Source of the DNA: Azoarcus sp. L1K30
Lineage (GTDB): Bacteria > Pseudomonadota > Gammaproteobacteria > Burkholderiales > Rhodocyclaceae
Length of the DNA stretch: 64,000 nucleotides
Assembly: GCF_018122735.1 (NCBI RefSeq)
Contig: NZ_JAGRRD010000001.1
Coordinates: 3,267,190 to 3,331,189 of the forward strand
Direction of reading: 5' to 3'
The notes beneath the pieces were generated by a model. The model had not been told where the DNA came from. It ran no database searches and worked only from the letters and a program-made list of their open reading frames with translations. The position numbers were made by a program, and so were the translations under genes. Positions 27,547-35,593 of this stretch are shown piece by piece (position 1 is the stretch's first letter; the number at the start of each line of letters is the position of its first letter).

Positions 27547-28074
27547 ATGAGAAAGCTACTGATACCCGCACTTGCATTGATGCTATTGACATCATGCGCG
27601 TCGCGCGGCACAACCGCATTATTCTTTAGCCCCACGTTTAGAGCCAACATCCCCGAAAGCGAAATGATCGGAGGCACCATCTTTCAATCGGAAGAGCTTT
27701 CCTTGAAGACCGCAGCAGGACGGTCAATATCTGGCAAGACAATATCCAACGCAACCGAGGAACTGCCCGGCGATTTCGATATCCATGAATATCCAAAATA
27801 TCTGCTTGGTGTACTGGAAATTCCGGCCAACCTGCCTAGCAGCAAGAATTTCTCGTCATCGAGAATGGAAATTGACCACACATACGGGATAGAGAATCTA
27901 AGAATATTGGAAGACAGTCGCTCAATTTCCTATCTGTTATGCAGATCGGAGTCTTGCTTGGCTTTTGTCGTCAGCAGATCTTTCCATGATCACATTCTTA
28001 CCATCCACTCAGATGGCTACAGCGAAGCGGAATTCACGAGCTTTATAAGGGGAAACGTTGATGTTAAGCGCTGA
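27547..28074 (+). CDS. Small lipoprotein of unknown function
   Basis: 175 residues. The ATG at 27547 follows GGGAAAG and opens a lipoprotein signal (MRKLLIPALALMLLTSC, lipobox LTSC, Cys17). The mature part is polar with a few hydrophobic strands and a central HEYPKYLLGVLEIP segment; I recognise no family. Codon use is clearly AT-richer than the surrounding chromosome, indicating horizontal acquisition. It overlaps the next small gene by 14 bp, so the two form a coupled operon. It sits just upstream of the IS91-like element and may be cargo of it. Confidence 0.7.
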   Translation: MRKLLIPALALMLLTSCASRGTTALFFSPTFRANIPESEMIGGTIFQSEELSLKTAAGRSISGKTISNATEELPGDFDIHEYPKYLLGVLEIPANLPSSKNFSSSRMEIDHTYGIENLRILEDSRSISYLLCRSESCLAFVVSRSFHDHILTIHSDGYSEAEFTSFIRGNVDVKR

Positions 28075-28330
28075 CGAACAAGACCAACTTTACGTGTTAA
28101 TTACTTCGATTATCGGGGAAGATCAGACTATCAAGAGTCACAAGCCGATCTTCAACGAAACGACCGTTGACGTTGTGGAGGAAATGGTTGAAGCAAGCAT
28201 CCAGTGCAATACAAACATGAGGAAGCTAATCACCGAGCTTGTTGGGGGAGCGTCCGTTCTTACCAGAGGCTGGCTCAAGAGGCTGTTGAAGACAACGAAA
28301 AAATCGCTGTCCAAAATTGAGTTGAACTAA
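28061..28330 (+). CDS. Small acidic hypothetical protein coupled to the lipoprotein
   Basis: 89 residues, ATG at 28061 with AAGGGGAAA upstream inside the lipoprotein gene; a TTG immediately before could also be used. The protein starts with an acidic helix (ADEQDQLYVLITSIIGEDQ) and ends with a basic region (GWLKRLLKTTKKSLSKIE). There is no signal peptide or known domain. Its base composition matches the lipoprotein gene. The pair might be a lipoprotein with a cytoplasmic partner, but there is no direct evidence for function. Confidence 0.6.
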   Translation: MLSADEQDQLYVLITSIIGEDQTIKSHKPIFNETTVDVVEEMVEASIQCNTNMRKLITELVGGASVLTRGWLKRLLKTTKKSLSKIELN

Positions 28331-28438
28331 ACCGCTACGCGGTGGCCGCTTACTCGCCGAGCATCGCATTTCCCATGAAATGCTGGCGCACGACCTACCT
28401 TGAAACCGGGGATGTCCCCGACTTCAAGGAGAAGTGTC

Positions 28439-29287
28439 ATGACCCCGTTACGTCAGCAGATGATCGACGCGATGGTGCTGCGCGGCTTGGCCGGGCGCAC
28501 GCAGGAGAGCTACGTTGCGGTGGTAGCGCAGTTGGCGAGCTACTACCACTGCAGTCCGGACCGACTCGATGCGGCGCAGGTCAAGGCGTGGCTGCTGCAC
28601 CGGATCACTGAGCGCCACCTCGCCTACGCGACGGTCAATCAGGCGGTCTGCGCAATCAAGTTCTTCTTCGGCACGGTGCTTGGGCGCGAGGCCGAGGCGA
28701 TCTCGATTCCCTATGCTCACACGCCGCAGCGCCAACCCGAGATCCTGTCGCGCGAGGAACTGGCGCGGTTGTTTGAGGCCGCTGGTAATCTGCGCTCGCG
28801 CACCTTGCTGATGACCACCTACGCAGCCGGGCTGCGGGTCTCCGAAGTCTGTGCGCTGCGTGTGGGTGACATCGACAGCGCGCCCGACCGTATGTGCATC
28901 CGGGTGGTGGCAGGCAAGGGAGGTAAGGATCGCTACACGTTGCTCACCCCCAGCCTGCTCGAGGCGCTGCGCCTCTACTGGCGGATCTGCAAGCCCCGGC
29001 AGTGGCTGTTTCCCCGTGTCTCGGATGCCACCCGATCGTTTGACATCAGCAGCGCGCAGCGCGCCTACCATCGCGCCCGCGAACGGGCAGGCATACAGAA
29101 GCGCGGCGGCATTCACGGGCTGCGCCATGCCTTCGCCACCCACCTGCTCGAGGCCGGTGTCGATCTGGCGACGCTCGCCAAACTGCTCGGGCACGGCCAC
29201 CTGTCGACCACTCAGCGCTACCTGCACTTGGCGCGCCCCGGGGCGGTGGCCCTGGAGAGTCCGCTCGATCTGCTCGGCCGGCTGTGA
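28439..29287 (+). CDS. Tyrosine recombinase/integrase of the IS91-like element
   Basis: 282 residues. ATG at 28439 follows AAGGAG; a CGGGGATGTCCCCG hairpin lies just upstream. The N-terminal SAM-like domain (RTQESYVAVVAQLASYYH) is followed by the catalytic domain: first Arg in YAAGLRVSEVCALRVGD, then HGLRHAFATHLLEAG (His-x-x-Arg), the LLGHGHLSTTQRY box and the nucleophilic Tyr in TTQRYLHLAR. All catalytic residues are present, so it is probably active. It resembles XerC/IntI-like integrases. In this class of element its role in transposition or multimer resolution is not established. Confidence 0.9.
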   Translation: MTPLRQQMIDAMVLRGLAGRTQESYVAVVAQLASYYHCSPDRLDAAQVKAWLLHRITERHLAYATVNQAVCAIKFFFGTVLGREAEAISIPYAHTPQRQPEILSREELARLFEAAGNLRSRTLLMTTYAAGLRVSEVCALRVGDIDSAPDRMCIRVVAGKGGKDRYTLLTPSLLEALRLYWRICKPRQWLFPRVSDATRSFDISSAQRAYHRARERAGIQKRGGIHGLRHAFATHLLEAGVDLATLAKLLGHGHLSTTQRYLHLARPGAVALESPLDLLGRL

Positions 29288-29299
29288 GGCGCAGCCGCC

Positions 29300-30460
29300 A
29301 TGGTGCGGCCCACGCTGGCGGGGATTCTGCGCGAGCACGGTCGCGCCTACCGACAAACCCACACGCTGTCGGCAGCCCAGGCGCGCGCCTGGCGGGCCAT
29401 TGTCGATTGCCGCACCGCTGCGCTCGGCGGGGTGCGCGAACGCTGCGATGCGTGCGGGGCCGAGCGTCACGTCTATCGCTCCTGTGGCAACCGGCATTGC
29501 CCACAGTGCCAGACCCGGGCCAAGGAAGCGTGGCGCGCTGCGCGCCTGCGCGAACTTCTCCCGGTGCCCTACGCCCACTGGGTGTTCACCTTGCCCCATG
29601 CCCTGAACCCACTCGCCGCCCGCCACCCACGCTGGCTCTTCGATGCCTTGTTCCGCTGTGTATCAGCGACTCTGCTCGAACTGGCGAGCAATCCCCGCTG
29701 GCTCGGGGCCACGCCAGCCTTCAGCCTGGTGCTGCACACCTGGACGCAGGAACTGCACACGCACCTGCATGTGCACGCGCTCGTTGCCTGCGGCGGACTC
29801 GATGACGAGGGGCAGTGGCACGCGCCAGGCCGTGGCAAAGGCTTCCTGTTTCCGGTGCAGGTCGCTTCGCGGGTGTTTCGCGCCAAGTTTCTTGATGCGC
29901 TCGACCAGGCGCGGCGCAGCGCCCGGATTCCGGCTGATCCACAAACCGAGCCCCCTGCATGGCAGGCCCGCCGCCGCGCGTTGCTTGCGCATGACTGGGT
30001 GGTCTATGCCAAACCACCGCCGGGCGGGCCGGCCCAGGTGCTCGACTATCTGGCGCGCTACACGCATCGGGTGGCAATCTCAAACGAGCGCATCCTCGGC
30101 TGCGATCACGAACAGGTGCGAATCCGGGCACGGGATAACCGCAGCGGGGGCAAGCGCACGGTCACGCTGCCCACAGCCGAGTTCATCAGCCGTTTCCTGC
30201 ATCACGTGCTGCCCCCCGGTTTCAAGCGCATCCGCCACTACGGACTGCTTGCCGCCAACCACAAGCGGTCGCACCTCGCGGCCGCGCGTGCGGCCCTGGA
30301 GATGCCCGAGCCGCAACCGACCGCAATTGAAGCGGCCGAAGCCTTCTTCGCCCGCGTCGGTGGTCACGACCCGTGCCGCTGTGCGCACTGTGAGCACGGG
30401 CACTGGCGCACCATTGCCACGTTGGCGCCGACGCCCCGCTGTCGCGCCGGGCCATCATGA
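29300..30460 (+). CDS. tnpA: IS91-family rolling-circle transposase
   Basis: 386 residues. An N-terminal zinc-finger region has CDACGAERHVYRSCGNRHCPQC. The HUH motif is HTHLHVHALV near residue 155, and the paired catalytic tyrosines lie in DYLARYTHRVAISN. A basic C-terminal part (RIRHYGLLAANHKRSHL) completes the family pattern. It nicks DNA and moves one strand by a rolling-circle process, which can pick up neighbouring DNA. It begins 12 bp after the recombinase stop. No frameshift is seen. Confidence 0.92.
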   Translation: MVRPTLAGILREHGRAYRQTHTLSAAQARAWRAIVDCRTAALGGVRERCDACGAERHVYRSCGNRHCPQCQTRAKEAWRAARLRELLPVPYAHWVFTLPHALNPLAARHPRWLFDALFRCVSATLLELASNPRWLGATPAFSLVLHTWTQELHTHLHVHALVACGGLDDEGQWHAPGRGKGFLFPVQVASRVFRAKFLDALDQARRSARIPADPQTEPPAWQARRRALLAHDWVVYAKPPPGGPAQVLDYLARYTHRVAISNERILGCDHEQVRIRARDNRSGGKRTVTLPTAEFISRFLHHVLPPGFKRIRHYGLLAANHKRSHLAAARAALEMPEPQPTAIEAAEAFFARVGGHDPCRCAHCEHGHWRTIATLAPTPRCRAGPS

Positions 30461-30867
30461 CGCGGATCTACTTCAATGCAACCACGACCAACGGCGACCG
30501 ATGTCGGCCGCCCAAGACCCCTTGCGCGCCCTCTCCGGAGAGCGTGCTGAAACGCCCCAAAAGCAGCGCCTCTCCGCGTGCAATTCGCCTGGTGTCTGCC
30601 ACGCATGCATGGCACAGTCGCCGATCGACGCCGTCAGACTACAACCATGGTGATTCACGCTACCCACTACGCATGAGCCGGGCGTAGAATCCCCAGTGTC
30701 ACCGCCGTGCCGGCGGTTCAGTCCAACAAGGTTTATCCCTCGCGACATGCTCATCGACGCCGAATACGCTTGCGTGCCGCGTGGGATAAACCCTATTCGT
30801 TAAATGGCTACGGATGCCTGGCTGCTACCAAAGCTCGGTGGAAATCTGCAATTCTTATCAGCACCAT
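30461..30867. other. Non-coding right flank of the IS91-like element and 3' flank of caiB-like gene
   Basis: 407 bp with no gene. The first part probably contains the element terminus. The last 70 bp belong to the downstream flank of the CaiB-like gene. There is no T-rich terminator hairpin directly after the caiB stop, in contrast to the decayed copy at 26700. Confidence 0.45.
30729..30792. repeat. Inverted repeat near the right end of the IS91-like element
   Basis: GGTTTATCCC at 30729-30738 is matched by its complement GGGATAAACC at 30783-30792, enclosing 44 bp. It could form a cruciform or hairpin at the element end, or be a transcription stop. It lies 270 bp after the transposase stop. 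Confidence 0.5.
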
Positions 30868-32028
30868 TTAGCGAACCCTCGGCGTCACCTTTTTTGGCTC
30901 CCGACACCCCAGTTCGCGAAGGATCGCGGCAGTGTCCGCGCCCGGCGCCGGCACCGCACCGCCCACCGCGCCCGGCGTGCGACTGAAGCGCGGGGCCGGG
31001 GCCGGCTGGGAGATGCCGTCCACTTCGATGAAAGCCTTGCGCGCCCGGTTGTGCGGATGGTCCGGCGCCTCATCGAGCGAGAGCACCGGCGCGACGCAGG
31101 CGTCGCTGCCCTCGAACAGGGCACACCAGTCCTCCCGCGTGCGGGTGGCGAAGATCGCTTCGAGCCGGGCATGCAGGCTCGGCCAGCGGGCCGGGTCGTA
31201 TTGCGCCTGCCAGTCGGCATCGTCCAGGCTCAGCAGCTCGCCCAGGGCGCGGTAGAACGGCGGCTCGATGGGACCGAGCGACAGCCAAAAGCCGTCGGCG
31301 CAGCGATACACGTTGTAGAAATGCGCCTCGCCGCCGAGCACGTTGTTCCGCTGCAACAGTCCGGCCGCATTGGCGCCATGGATGAGCGCGCCGAGTACGG
31401 CGGCGCCGTCGGTGATGGCGGCGTCCACCACCTGGCCGGTGCCGGAGCGCTGCGCTTCGAGCAGCGCACTCACGACGCCGAAGGCCAGGAACATGGCGCC
31501 GCCGGCCATGTCGCCGACGATGGTCGGCGGTACCCAGGGTTCGCCGTCCGCGCCCTTGCGGCCCAGGTCGAGCAGGCCGCTCAGGGCCACGTAGTTGATG
31601 TCATGGCCGGCCGATTGCGCCAGCGGTCCGGTCTGGCCCCAGCCGGTCATGCGGCCGTAGACCAGTTTCGGGTTGCGCGCGAGGCACACGTCCGGCCCCA
31701 GGCCGAGCCGTTCCATCACGCCGGGGCGGAAGCCCTCGGTGAGTGCGTCCGCGGTGTCGATGAGCGCCAGGACCGTGTCGATGGCGGCCGGGTCCTTGAG
31801 GTCGAGCGCGAGGGAGCGCTTGCCGCGATGGGTGACGGTGAAGCGGCCCAGGTCGAGCAGCGTGGGTTTGGCGGACGGGTCGATGGTGCGGGGCCGTTCC
31901 ACCAGGATCACCTCGGCGCCCATGTCGGCGAGCATCATGCCGCAGAAGGGCGCCGGGCCGATGCCGGCGAACTCCACCACCCGCAGGCCGGCCAGTGGCC
32001 CCTGCCGCGTCGGCTTACTGGCGTTCAT
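30868..32028 (-). CDS. CaiB/BaiF family CoA transferase or alpha-methylacyl-CoA racemase
   Basis: 386 residues. The N-terminal motif (LAGLRVVEFAGIGPAPFCGMM) and the RNPKLVYGRMTGWGQTGPLA segment, with GHDINYVALSGLL, are closest to alpha-methylacyl-CoA racemases of the CaiB family; the catalytic Asp is in GDMAGGAMFL. A racemase would prepare methyl-branched acyl-CoA for an S-specific acyl-CoA dehydrogenase. It is the last gene of the nine-gene operon and overlaps the thiolase gene by 14 bp. The C-terminal tail REPKKVTPRVR differs from the decayed copy and may be altered by the nearby insertion. Confidence 0.85.
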   Translation of the reverse strand: MNASKPTRQGPLAGLRVVEFAGIGPAPFCGMMLADMGAEVILVERPRTIDPSAKPTLLDLGRFTVTHRGKRSLALDLKDPAAIDTVLALIDTADALTEGFRPGVMERLGLGPDVCLARNPKLVYGRMTGWGQTGPLAQSAGHDINYVALSGLLDLGRKGADGEPWVPPTIVGDMAGGAMFLAFGVVSALLEAQRSGTGQVVDAAITDGAAVLGALIHGANAAGLLQRNNVLGGEAHFYNVYRCADGFWLSLGPIEPPFYRALGELLSLDDADWQAQYDPARWPSLHARLEAIFATRTREDWCALFEGSDACVAPVLSLDEAPDHPHNRARKAFIEVDGISQPAPAPRFSRTPGAVGGAVPAPGADTAAILRELGCREPKKVTPRVR

Positions 32029-33196
32029 ACAGGGTCACCACGCAGGCGCCGCCGAGGCCGAGGTTGTGCTGCAGGCCGAGTCGGGCGCCCTCAACCTGGG
32101 TCGGGCCGGCGGTGCCGCGCAACTGCCGGGTTAGCTCGTAACATTGGGCCAGCCCGGTGGCGCCGAGCGGATGCCCCTTGGACAGCAGACCGCCGGAGGG
32201 ATTGGTGACCACCGCGCCGCCGTAGGTGTTGTCGCCGTCCATCACGAAGCGCTCGCCCTCGCCCACCGGGCACAGGCCGAGGCCTTCGTAGGTGATGAGC
32301 TCGTTGTGGGCGAAGCAGTCGTGCAGCTCGCACACGTCGATGTCGTCGGGGCCGATGCCGGCCTGGTTGTAGACGGCTTGCGCGGCCTCACGGGTCATGC
32401 CGGCACCGACCAGTTCGATCATGCTGCGATCCTCGAAGGTGCCGGGGCGGTCGGTGGTCATGGCCTGGGCGGCGATCGCCACCCGGGTGTCGATGCCGTG
32501 TCGGCGGGCGAAGTCCGCCGACACCAGGATCGCCGCCGCGCCGCCGCAGGTCGGCGGGCAGGCCATCATGCGGGTCATCACGCCGGGCCACACGGGCACG
32601 TCGTTCATCACCTCTTCGGTGCTCACCACCTTGCGGAACAGGGCCAGCGGGTTGTTGGCGGCATGGCGGCTGGCCTTGGCGCGGATGGCGGCGAAGGTGT
32701 CCATGCGGGTACCGTAGCGCTGCATGTGCTCGCGCCCGGCGCCGCCGAAGTAGCGCAGCGCCAGCGGCAGCTCCTCGTCCACCAGCTCGCCGCACAAGGC
32801 CTCGAAGCGGGTGAAGGGCGAGGGCCGGTCGGTGTATTTCTCCACGATGGCCCCCGGCGCCATCTGCTCGAAACCGACCGCCAGCGCGCACTCGGCGATG
32901 CCATGCTCGATGGCCTGGCGCGCCAGGTACAGCGCGGTCGAGCCAGTGGAGCAGTTGTTGTTCACATTGACCACCGGGATACCGCTCATGCCCACCTTGT
33001 AGATAGCCAGCTGGCCGGCGGTGGAGTCGCCATACACATAGCCGGCGTAGGCCTGCTGCACCTGGCCGTAGTCGAGCCCGGCGTCCGCGAGCGCGAGTCG
33101 GATGGCCGCCGCGCCGAGATGGTCGTAGCTGTCACTGGCGCCGGGTTTGGAGAAGGGCACCATGCCCACGCCGGCGACGATTACCTTGGATGCCAT
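32015..33196 (-). CDS. Thiolase-like lipid-transfer protein (SCP-x type)
   Basis: 393 residues of the SCP2-associated thiolase group. The nucleophilic Cys is in VNNNCSTGSTALYLA near residue 87, followed by VGFEQMAPG, CELHDCFAHNE and the C-terminal GHPLGATGLAQCYEL. These enzymes cleave branched or bulky beta-keto acyl-CoA (for example steroid side chains). It overlaps the CaiB-like gene downstream and follows the acyl-CoA dehydrogenase gene by 15 bp. With the ligase of the first operon it could cleave the beta-keto acyl-CoA formed after ketone carboxylation. Confidence 0.85.
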   Translation of the reverse strand: MASKVIVAGVGMVPFSKPGASDSYDHLGAAAIRLALADAGLDYGQVQQAYAGYVYGDSTAGQLAIYKVGMSGIPVVNVNNNCSTGSTALYLARQAIEHGIAECALAVGFEQMAPGAIVEKYTDRPSPFTRFEALCGELVDEELPLALRYFGGAGREHMQRYGTRMDTFAAIRAKASRHAANNPLALFRKVVSTEEVMNDVPVWPGVMTRMMACPPTCGGAAAILVSADFARRHGIDTRVAIAAQAMTTDRPGTFEDRSMIELVGAGMTREAAQAVYNQAGIGPDDIDVCELHDCFAHNELITYEGLGLCPVGEGERFVMDGDNTYGGAVVTNPSGGLLSKGHPLGATGLAQCYELTRQLRGTAGPTQVEGARLGLQHNLGLGGACVVTLYERQ

Positions 33197-33211
33197 GACA
33201 TTGCTCCTGTT

Positions 33212-34360
33212 TCAGTCTTCGACAACGGCTCGACCGATCACCATGCGCTGGATATCGCTCGTACCTTCGTAGATTTGGGTGACCCGTACATCGCGGTAGA
33301 TGCGCTCGACGGGGAAGTCGGTGGTGTAACCATAGCCGCCATGGATCTGTATCGCTGCCGACGCCACCTGCTCGGCCATCTCGGAAGCGAACAACTTCGC
33401 CATCGAGGCTTCCTTGAGGCAGGGTTTACCGGCGTCCTTGAGACTGGCCGCATGCCACACCAGCTGGCGCGCAGCCTCGAGCTGGGTGGCCATGTCGGCG
33501 AGCCGGAACAGCACCGCCTGATGCTCGACGATGGGCACGCCGAATGTCTCGCGCTCGCGGGCGTAGCGAATCGCGGCCTCATGTGCGGCGCGGGCCATGC
33601 CTACCGCCTGGGCCGCAATGCCGATGCGTCCGGCCTCGAGGTTGGACAGCGCGATGCGATAGCCGTCACCCTCGGCACCAACGATGGCATCGACGGGCAC
33701 CCGGCAATCATCGAACAGAATCTGCACCGTGTCCGAGGCATGCTGCCCCATTTTCTGTTCGGTACGCGCAACCACGTAACCCGGCGTATCGGTCGGCACG
33801 AGAAAGCATGACAGCCCCTTCTTGCCTCCGGCCGGATCGGTCACGGCGACGACAATGGCCACTTCGGCATGACTGCCGGTGGTGATGAACTGCTTGGTGC
33901 CCTTGATCACCCAGTGATCGCCCTCACTGTCCGTCACCCGCACCGCCGAGGTCCGGATTGCCGAGGCATCCGAACCCACATGCGGTTCCGTCAGGCAGAA
34001 GCAGCCGAGCCACTCCCCGCTGGCAAGCTTGCGCAGGTAGCTGTCCTTTTGCGCCTCACTGCCGAAGGCGAGCGGAATGCCGCAAGCAAGCGAGTTCTGC
34101 ACGCACACGATGCTCGAGGTTGCCCCATGTCCGGCCGCAACCTCCTCGATCGCAACCACCAGCGACAGGTAGTCCAGCCCCGCGCCCCCCCACTGCTCCG
34201 GCACCGTCACACCGAGTACGCCGAGCTCACCAAGGTCGGTCAATACTTCGCGCGGAAAAATGCGCTCACGCTCCCAGCGCGCCGCGTTGGGCGCCAGTTC
34301 GGTTGTCGCATAACGACGCAGCACCTCGCGCAGCATGTCCTGCTCCTCATTCAACAACAT
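33212..34360 (-). CDS. Acyl-CoA dehydrogenase
   Basis: 382 residues, full-length FAD-dependent acyl-CoA dehydrogenase. Signatures are CFCLTEPHVGSDASAIRT (FAD/substrate loop), WVIKGTKQFITTGSHAEV, and the C-terminal IYRDVRVTQIYEGTSDIQ, where the Glu of YEGTSD is the catalytic base of the short/medium-chain type. It oxidises acyl-CoA to the 2-enoyl-CoA and passes electrons to ETF. It is 12 bp from the upstream thiolase gene. No enoyl-CoA hydratase or hydroxyacyl-CoA dehydrogenase is in this operon, so these steps must be encoded elsewhere. Confidence 0.92.
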   Translation of the reverse strand: MLLNEEQDMLREVLRRYATTELAPNAARWERERIFPREVLTDLGELGVLGVTVPEQWGGAGLDYLSLVVAIEEVAAGHGATSSIVCVQNSLACGIPLAFGSEAQKDSYLRKLASGEWLGCFCLTEPHVGSDASAIRTSAVRVTDSEGDHWVIKGTKQFITTGSHAEVAIVVAVTDPAGGKKGLSCFLVPTDTPGYVVARTEQKMGQHASDTVQILFDDCRVPVDAIVGAEGDGYRIALSNLEAGRIGIAAQAVGMARAAHEAAIRYARERETFGVPIVEHQAVLFRLADMATQLEAARQLVWHAASLKDAGKPCLKEASMAKLFASEMAEQVASAAIQIHGGYGYTTDFPVERIYRDVRVTQIYEGTSDIQRMVIGRAVVED

Positions 34361-34372
34361 GGTGCTCCTCCC

Positions 34373-35554
34373 TCAGGGAATCTCGATGGCCATGGCGGTG
34401 GCTTCGCCGCCGCCGATACACAGGGCGGCGATGCCGCGTTTGAGGCCGCGCTGGCGCAGGGCGTGGATGAGCGTCACCAGCAGGCGGGCACCGGTGGCGC
34501 CGATGGGATGACCCATGGCGCAGGCGCCGCCGAGCACGTTCACCTTCTGTGCCGGCAGAGCCAGGGCGTCCATGGCCAGCAGGGTCACCACGGCGAAGGC
34601 CTCGTTAATCTCGAACAGGTCCACCTCGCCCGCCGACCAGCCCGCCTTGGCGAGCACCCGCTCGATGGCCGGGATGGGCGCGCTGGGAAAGTCGCCGGGC
34701 GCGGCGGCGACCCCGGCGCTGGCGACGATGCGGGCGATGGGCGTGAGGCCCCGCTGGCGGGCAGCGTCCGCGCCCGCCAGCACCAGCGCGGCGGCCCCGT
34801 CGGAGATGGACGAGGCGTTGGCGGCGGTGACCGTGCCGCCGGCGCGGAAGGCCGGTTTCACGGTAGCGATCTTGGCCAGCTCGCAGCGGCCGGGGGTTTC
34901 GTCGGTGTCGATCGTGATCTCGCCCTTGCGGCTGGGCACCGTCACCGGCGCGATCTCGGCAGCGAAGGCGCCCTCGACGATGGCCGTCTGCGCCCGGCGT
35001 ACCGACTCGGCGGCAAAGGCGTCCTGGCGGTCGCGGCCGATGCCGGCGGCCTCGGCGGCCAGATCGGCGTAATGGCCCATGAGCTGGCCTTCGTAGGCGT
35101 CCTCCAGACCGTCATGGAACATGTGGTCGAGCACTTGCCCATGGCCCAGTCGGTAGCCGGCGCGGGCCTTGGTGAGCAGGTAGGGCGCGTTGCTCATGGA
35201 TTCCATGCCGCCGGCCACGCCGAACGCAGCATGGCCGGCGAGGATGGCGTCGTGCACCTGCAGGGCGGCCTTCATGCCCGAGCCGCACATCTTGCTCACG
35301 GTGGAGCACGGCACCGTGGCGGGCAAGCCGGCGCCGAGCACCGCCTGGCGCGCGGGCGCCTGACGCAGGCCGCCGAACAGGCAGCAGCCCATCACCGCCT
35401 CGTCGATGTCGGTGCCAGCGAGGCCGGATTGCTCGATAGCGGCGGCGATGGCGGTGGCGCCCAGTTGCGGGGCGGTGAGCCCGGCCAGGGCGCCCTGGAA
35501 GGCGCCGATCGGCGTGCGCCGGGCGCCGAGAATGACGATGGAGGATTCGGACAT
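34373..35554 (-). CDS. Acetyl-CoA C-acyltransferase (thiolase)
   Basis: 393 residues of the classical thiolase family. The first active-site Cys is in VSKMCGSGMKAAL near residue 89, and the His and second Cys are in CAMGHPIGATGARLL and AALCIGGGEATAM. It cleaves 3-ketoacyl-CoA to acetyl-CoA and a shortened acyl-CoA. This second thiolase in the same operon as the SCP-x-type enzyme suggests two distinct chain-cleavage steps. It follows the DUF1329 gene by 39 bp. Confidence 0.92.
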   Translation of the reverse strand: MSESSIVILGARRTPIGAFQGALAGLTAPQLGATAIAAAIEQSGLAGTDIDEAVMGCCLFGGLRQAPARQAVLGAGLPATVPCSTVSKMCGSGMKAALQVHDAILAGHAAFGVAGGMESMSNAPYLLTKARAGYRLGHGQVLDHMFHDGLEDAYEGQLMGHYADLAAEAAGIGRDRQDAFAAESVRRAQTAIVEGAFAAEIAPVTVPSRKGEITIDTDETPGRCELAKIATVKPAFRAGGTVTAANASSISDGAAALVLAGADAARQRGLTPIARIVASAGVAAAPGDFPSAPIPAIERVLAKAGWSAGEVDLFEINEAFAVVTLLAMDALALPAQKVNVLGGACAMGHPIGATGARLLVTLIHALRQRGLKRGIAALCIGGGEATAMAIEIP

Positions 35555-35593
35555 TAGGTTCTCGCTAGGGAAGGTCTCGGAGGAAAGCCACGC

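Larger units (their letters stand above)
28331..30795 (+). mobile_element. IS91-like element with a tyrosine recombinase gene
   Basis: Two plus-strand genes, a tyrosine recombinase (28439-29287) and an IS91-type Y2/HUH transposase (29300-30460), are separated by 12 bp. A subgroup of IS91 elements is known to carry such a recombinase gene. The ends are uncertain: composition changes at about 28330 on the left, and an inverted repeat at 30729-30792 may be part of the origin or terminus on the right. IS91 elements lack terminal inverted repeats and target duplications, so exact borders need an empty-site comparison. Confidence 0.7.
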
